This document shows, piece by piece, positions 5,397 to 5,669 of a stretch of 5,669 nucleotides of DNA. The stretch spans positions 1 to 5,669 of the forward strand of contig JAJYAH010000505.1 of NCBI GenBank assembly GCA_021779635.1, in the 5' to 3' direction. The position numbers and the translations under genes are program-made. Each line of letters opens with the position of its first letter. Within the stretch, counting starts at the first letter, position 1. The stretch is from Pseudomonadota bacterium (GTDB lineage: Bacteria; Pseudomonadota; Alphaproteobacteria; Rhizobiales; Xanthobacteraceae). The notes below the pieces were generated by a model. It saw only the letters and a program-made list of their open reading frames with translations, had not been told where the DNA came from and ran no database searches.

Positions 5397-5419
5397 GATT
5401 TTGCCCATCGGGCAAAATC
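5397..5419. repeat. Perfect 10-base-arm hairpin
   Basis: GATTTTGCCC (5397-5406) and GGGCAAAATC (5410-5419) are exact reverse complements around a 3-base ATC centre. On either strand the arm ends in a run of four T or A, so it could work as a bidirectional terminator, serving the L,D-transpeptidase unit from 51 bases beyond its last stop codon. It is also the first landmark of the dispersed repeat segment. Confidence 0.65.
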
Positions 5420-5444
5420 TGCTCTGCGCGGACAGCGGAATTTG

Positions 5445-5458
5445 TTGAACTGGTTCAA
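5445..5458. repeat. Short inverted repeat TTGAAC-TG-GTTCAA
   Basis: Two perfect 6-base arms flank a 2-base centre, 25 bases after the larger hairpin. It is short enough to be chance, but it sits in the AT-rich core of the repeat segment. Confidence 0.3.
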
Positions 5459-5669
5459 TCTGATGCTACCTGTCCAGTCCCCTTCGCAAAAATATTCCCA
5501 TTCCTTTTTGACCCAAATCACTTCTACATCGTTCGTATCCCCGCCCAACACGGAGGGGCGTTTCGCGATCGTCACGAACGTAGGGCAGGGGATGCGATGG
5601 ACGCGGCGTGTCAAAGACGAATGACATTGCGCGCGGACGGCGAAGTCGTGTGGTCCTGGCGCCTCAATG

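Larger units (their letters stand above)
5347..5669. repeat. Structured non-coding segment, probable dispersed repeat, cut by window end
   Basis: These 323 bases show no convincing gene: short frames on both strands (5385-5624 forward, 5372-5614 reverse) lack ribosome sites and domains and cross inverted repeats. The AT content rises at about 5440-5535. The wording of several pieces, including TTTTGCCC..GGGCAAAA, GCAAAAATATTCC, GCGATCGTCACGAACG and GAAGTCGTGTGGTCCTGG, matches what I remember of a long intergenic repeat found many times in Bradyrhizobium, Rhodopseudomonas and Afipia genomes. The structure is visible; the family assignment is from memory. The element continues past the right edge. 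Confidence 0.55.

Noticed and set aside
5372..5624. Two overlapping opposite-strand frames of about 80 codons.
   Set aside because: Both cross the perfect hairpin and look like chance frames in a repeat; neither has a ribosome site or a domain.
1..5669. CRISPR array, tRNA, prophage or insertion sequence.
   Set aside because: I saw no regularly spaced direct repeats, cloverleaf-forming segment, transposase or integrase on either strand.

Overview
The window looks like chromosome from an alphaproteobacterium, most likely of the Bradyrhizobium / Rhodopseudomonas / Afipia group (Nitrobacteraceae). The coding DNA is GC-rich with strong third-position GC bias and AGGAG-type ribosome sites. Two intergenic segments resemble dispersed repeats that I remember from Bradyrhizobium-type genomes. 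The taxon is an inference from these traits; no rRNA or other marker gene is present.

Left part (60-3642): a small accessory metabolic locus. A forward operon encodes a two-domain carboxymuconolactone-decarboxylase-family protein with a signal peptide (60-848), a classical short-chain dehydrogenase/reductase (880-1641) and an antibiotic-biosynthesis-monooxygenase (YgiN-like) protein with a signal peptide (1675-2064). The gaps are 31 and 33 bases and each gene has its own good ribosome site. A LysR-type regulator (2092-2985, minus strand) converges on the operon and diverges from a cupin gene (3079-3642). The 93-base divergent region carries a consensus -10 box for lysR and two dyads, one of them an ATC-N9-GAT LysR-type box. 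The cupin strongly resembles the small manganese cupins of the bacterial hydroxynitrile-lyase type, but it has an N-terminal twin-arginine leader. The full 131-residue 'core' cupin also has its own internal ATG with a well-placed Shine-Dalgarno sequence. The unusual theme is that three protein families that are normally cytoplasmic (CMD, ABM, cupin) all carry export signals here, while the SDR does not. The substrate cannot be read from the sequence.

Right part (3643-5669): envelope-related and repeat DNA. A probable 70-residue single-span membrane protein (3869-4081) is followed by a 372-base gene-poor gap (4082-4453) holding an imperfect 39-base hairpin repeat and a perfect 14-base palindrome. 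Then comes an exported L,D-transpeptidase (YkuD family, 4454-5134) with an intact His/Cys active site. A 66-residue single-span membrane protein (5146-5346) follows 11 bases later and is probably co-transcribed. The last 323 bases contain no convincing gene. They begin a structured non-coding segment with a perfect 10-base-arm hairpin, which I think is one copy of a family dispersed in Bradyrhizobium-like genomes and which runs off the window.

I see no tRNA, rRNA, CRISPR array, transposase or integrase.
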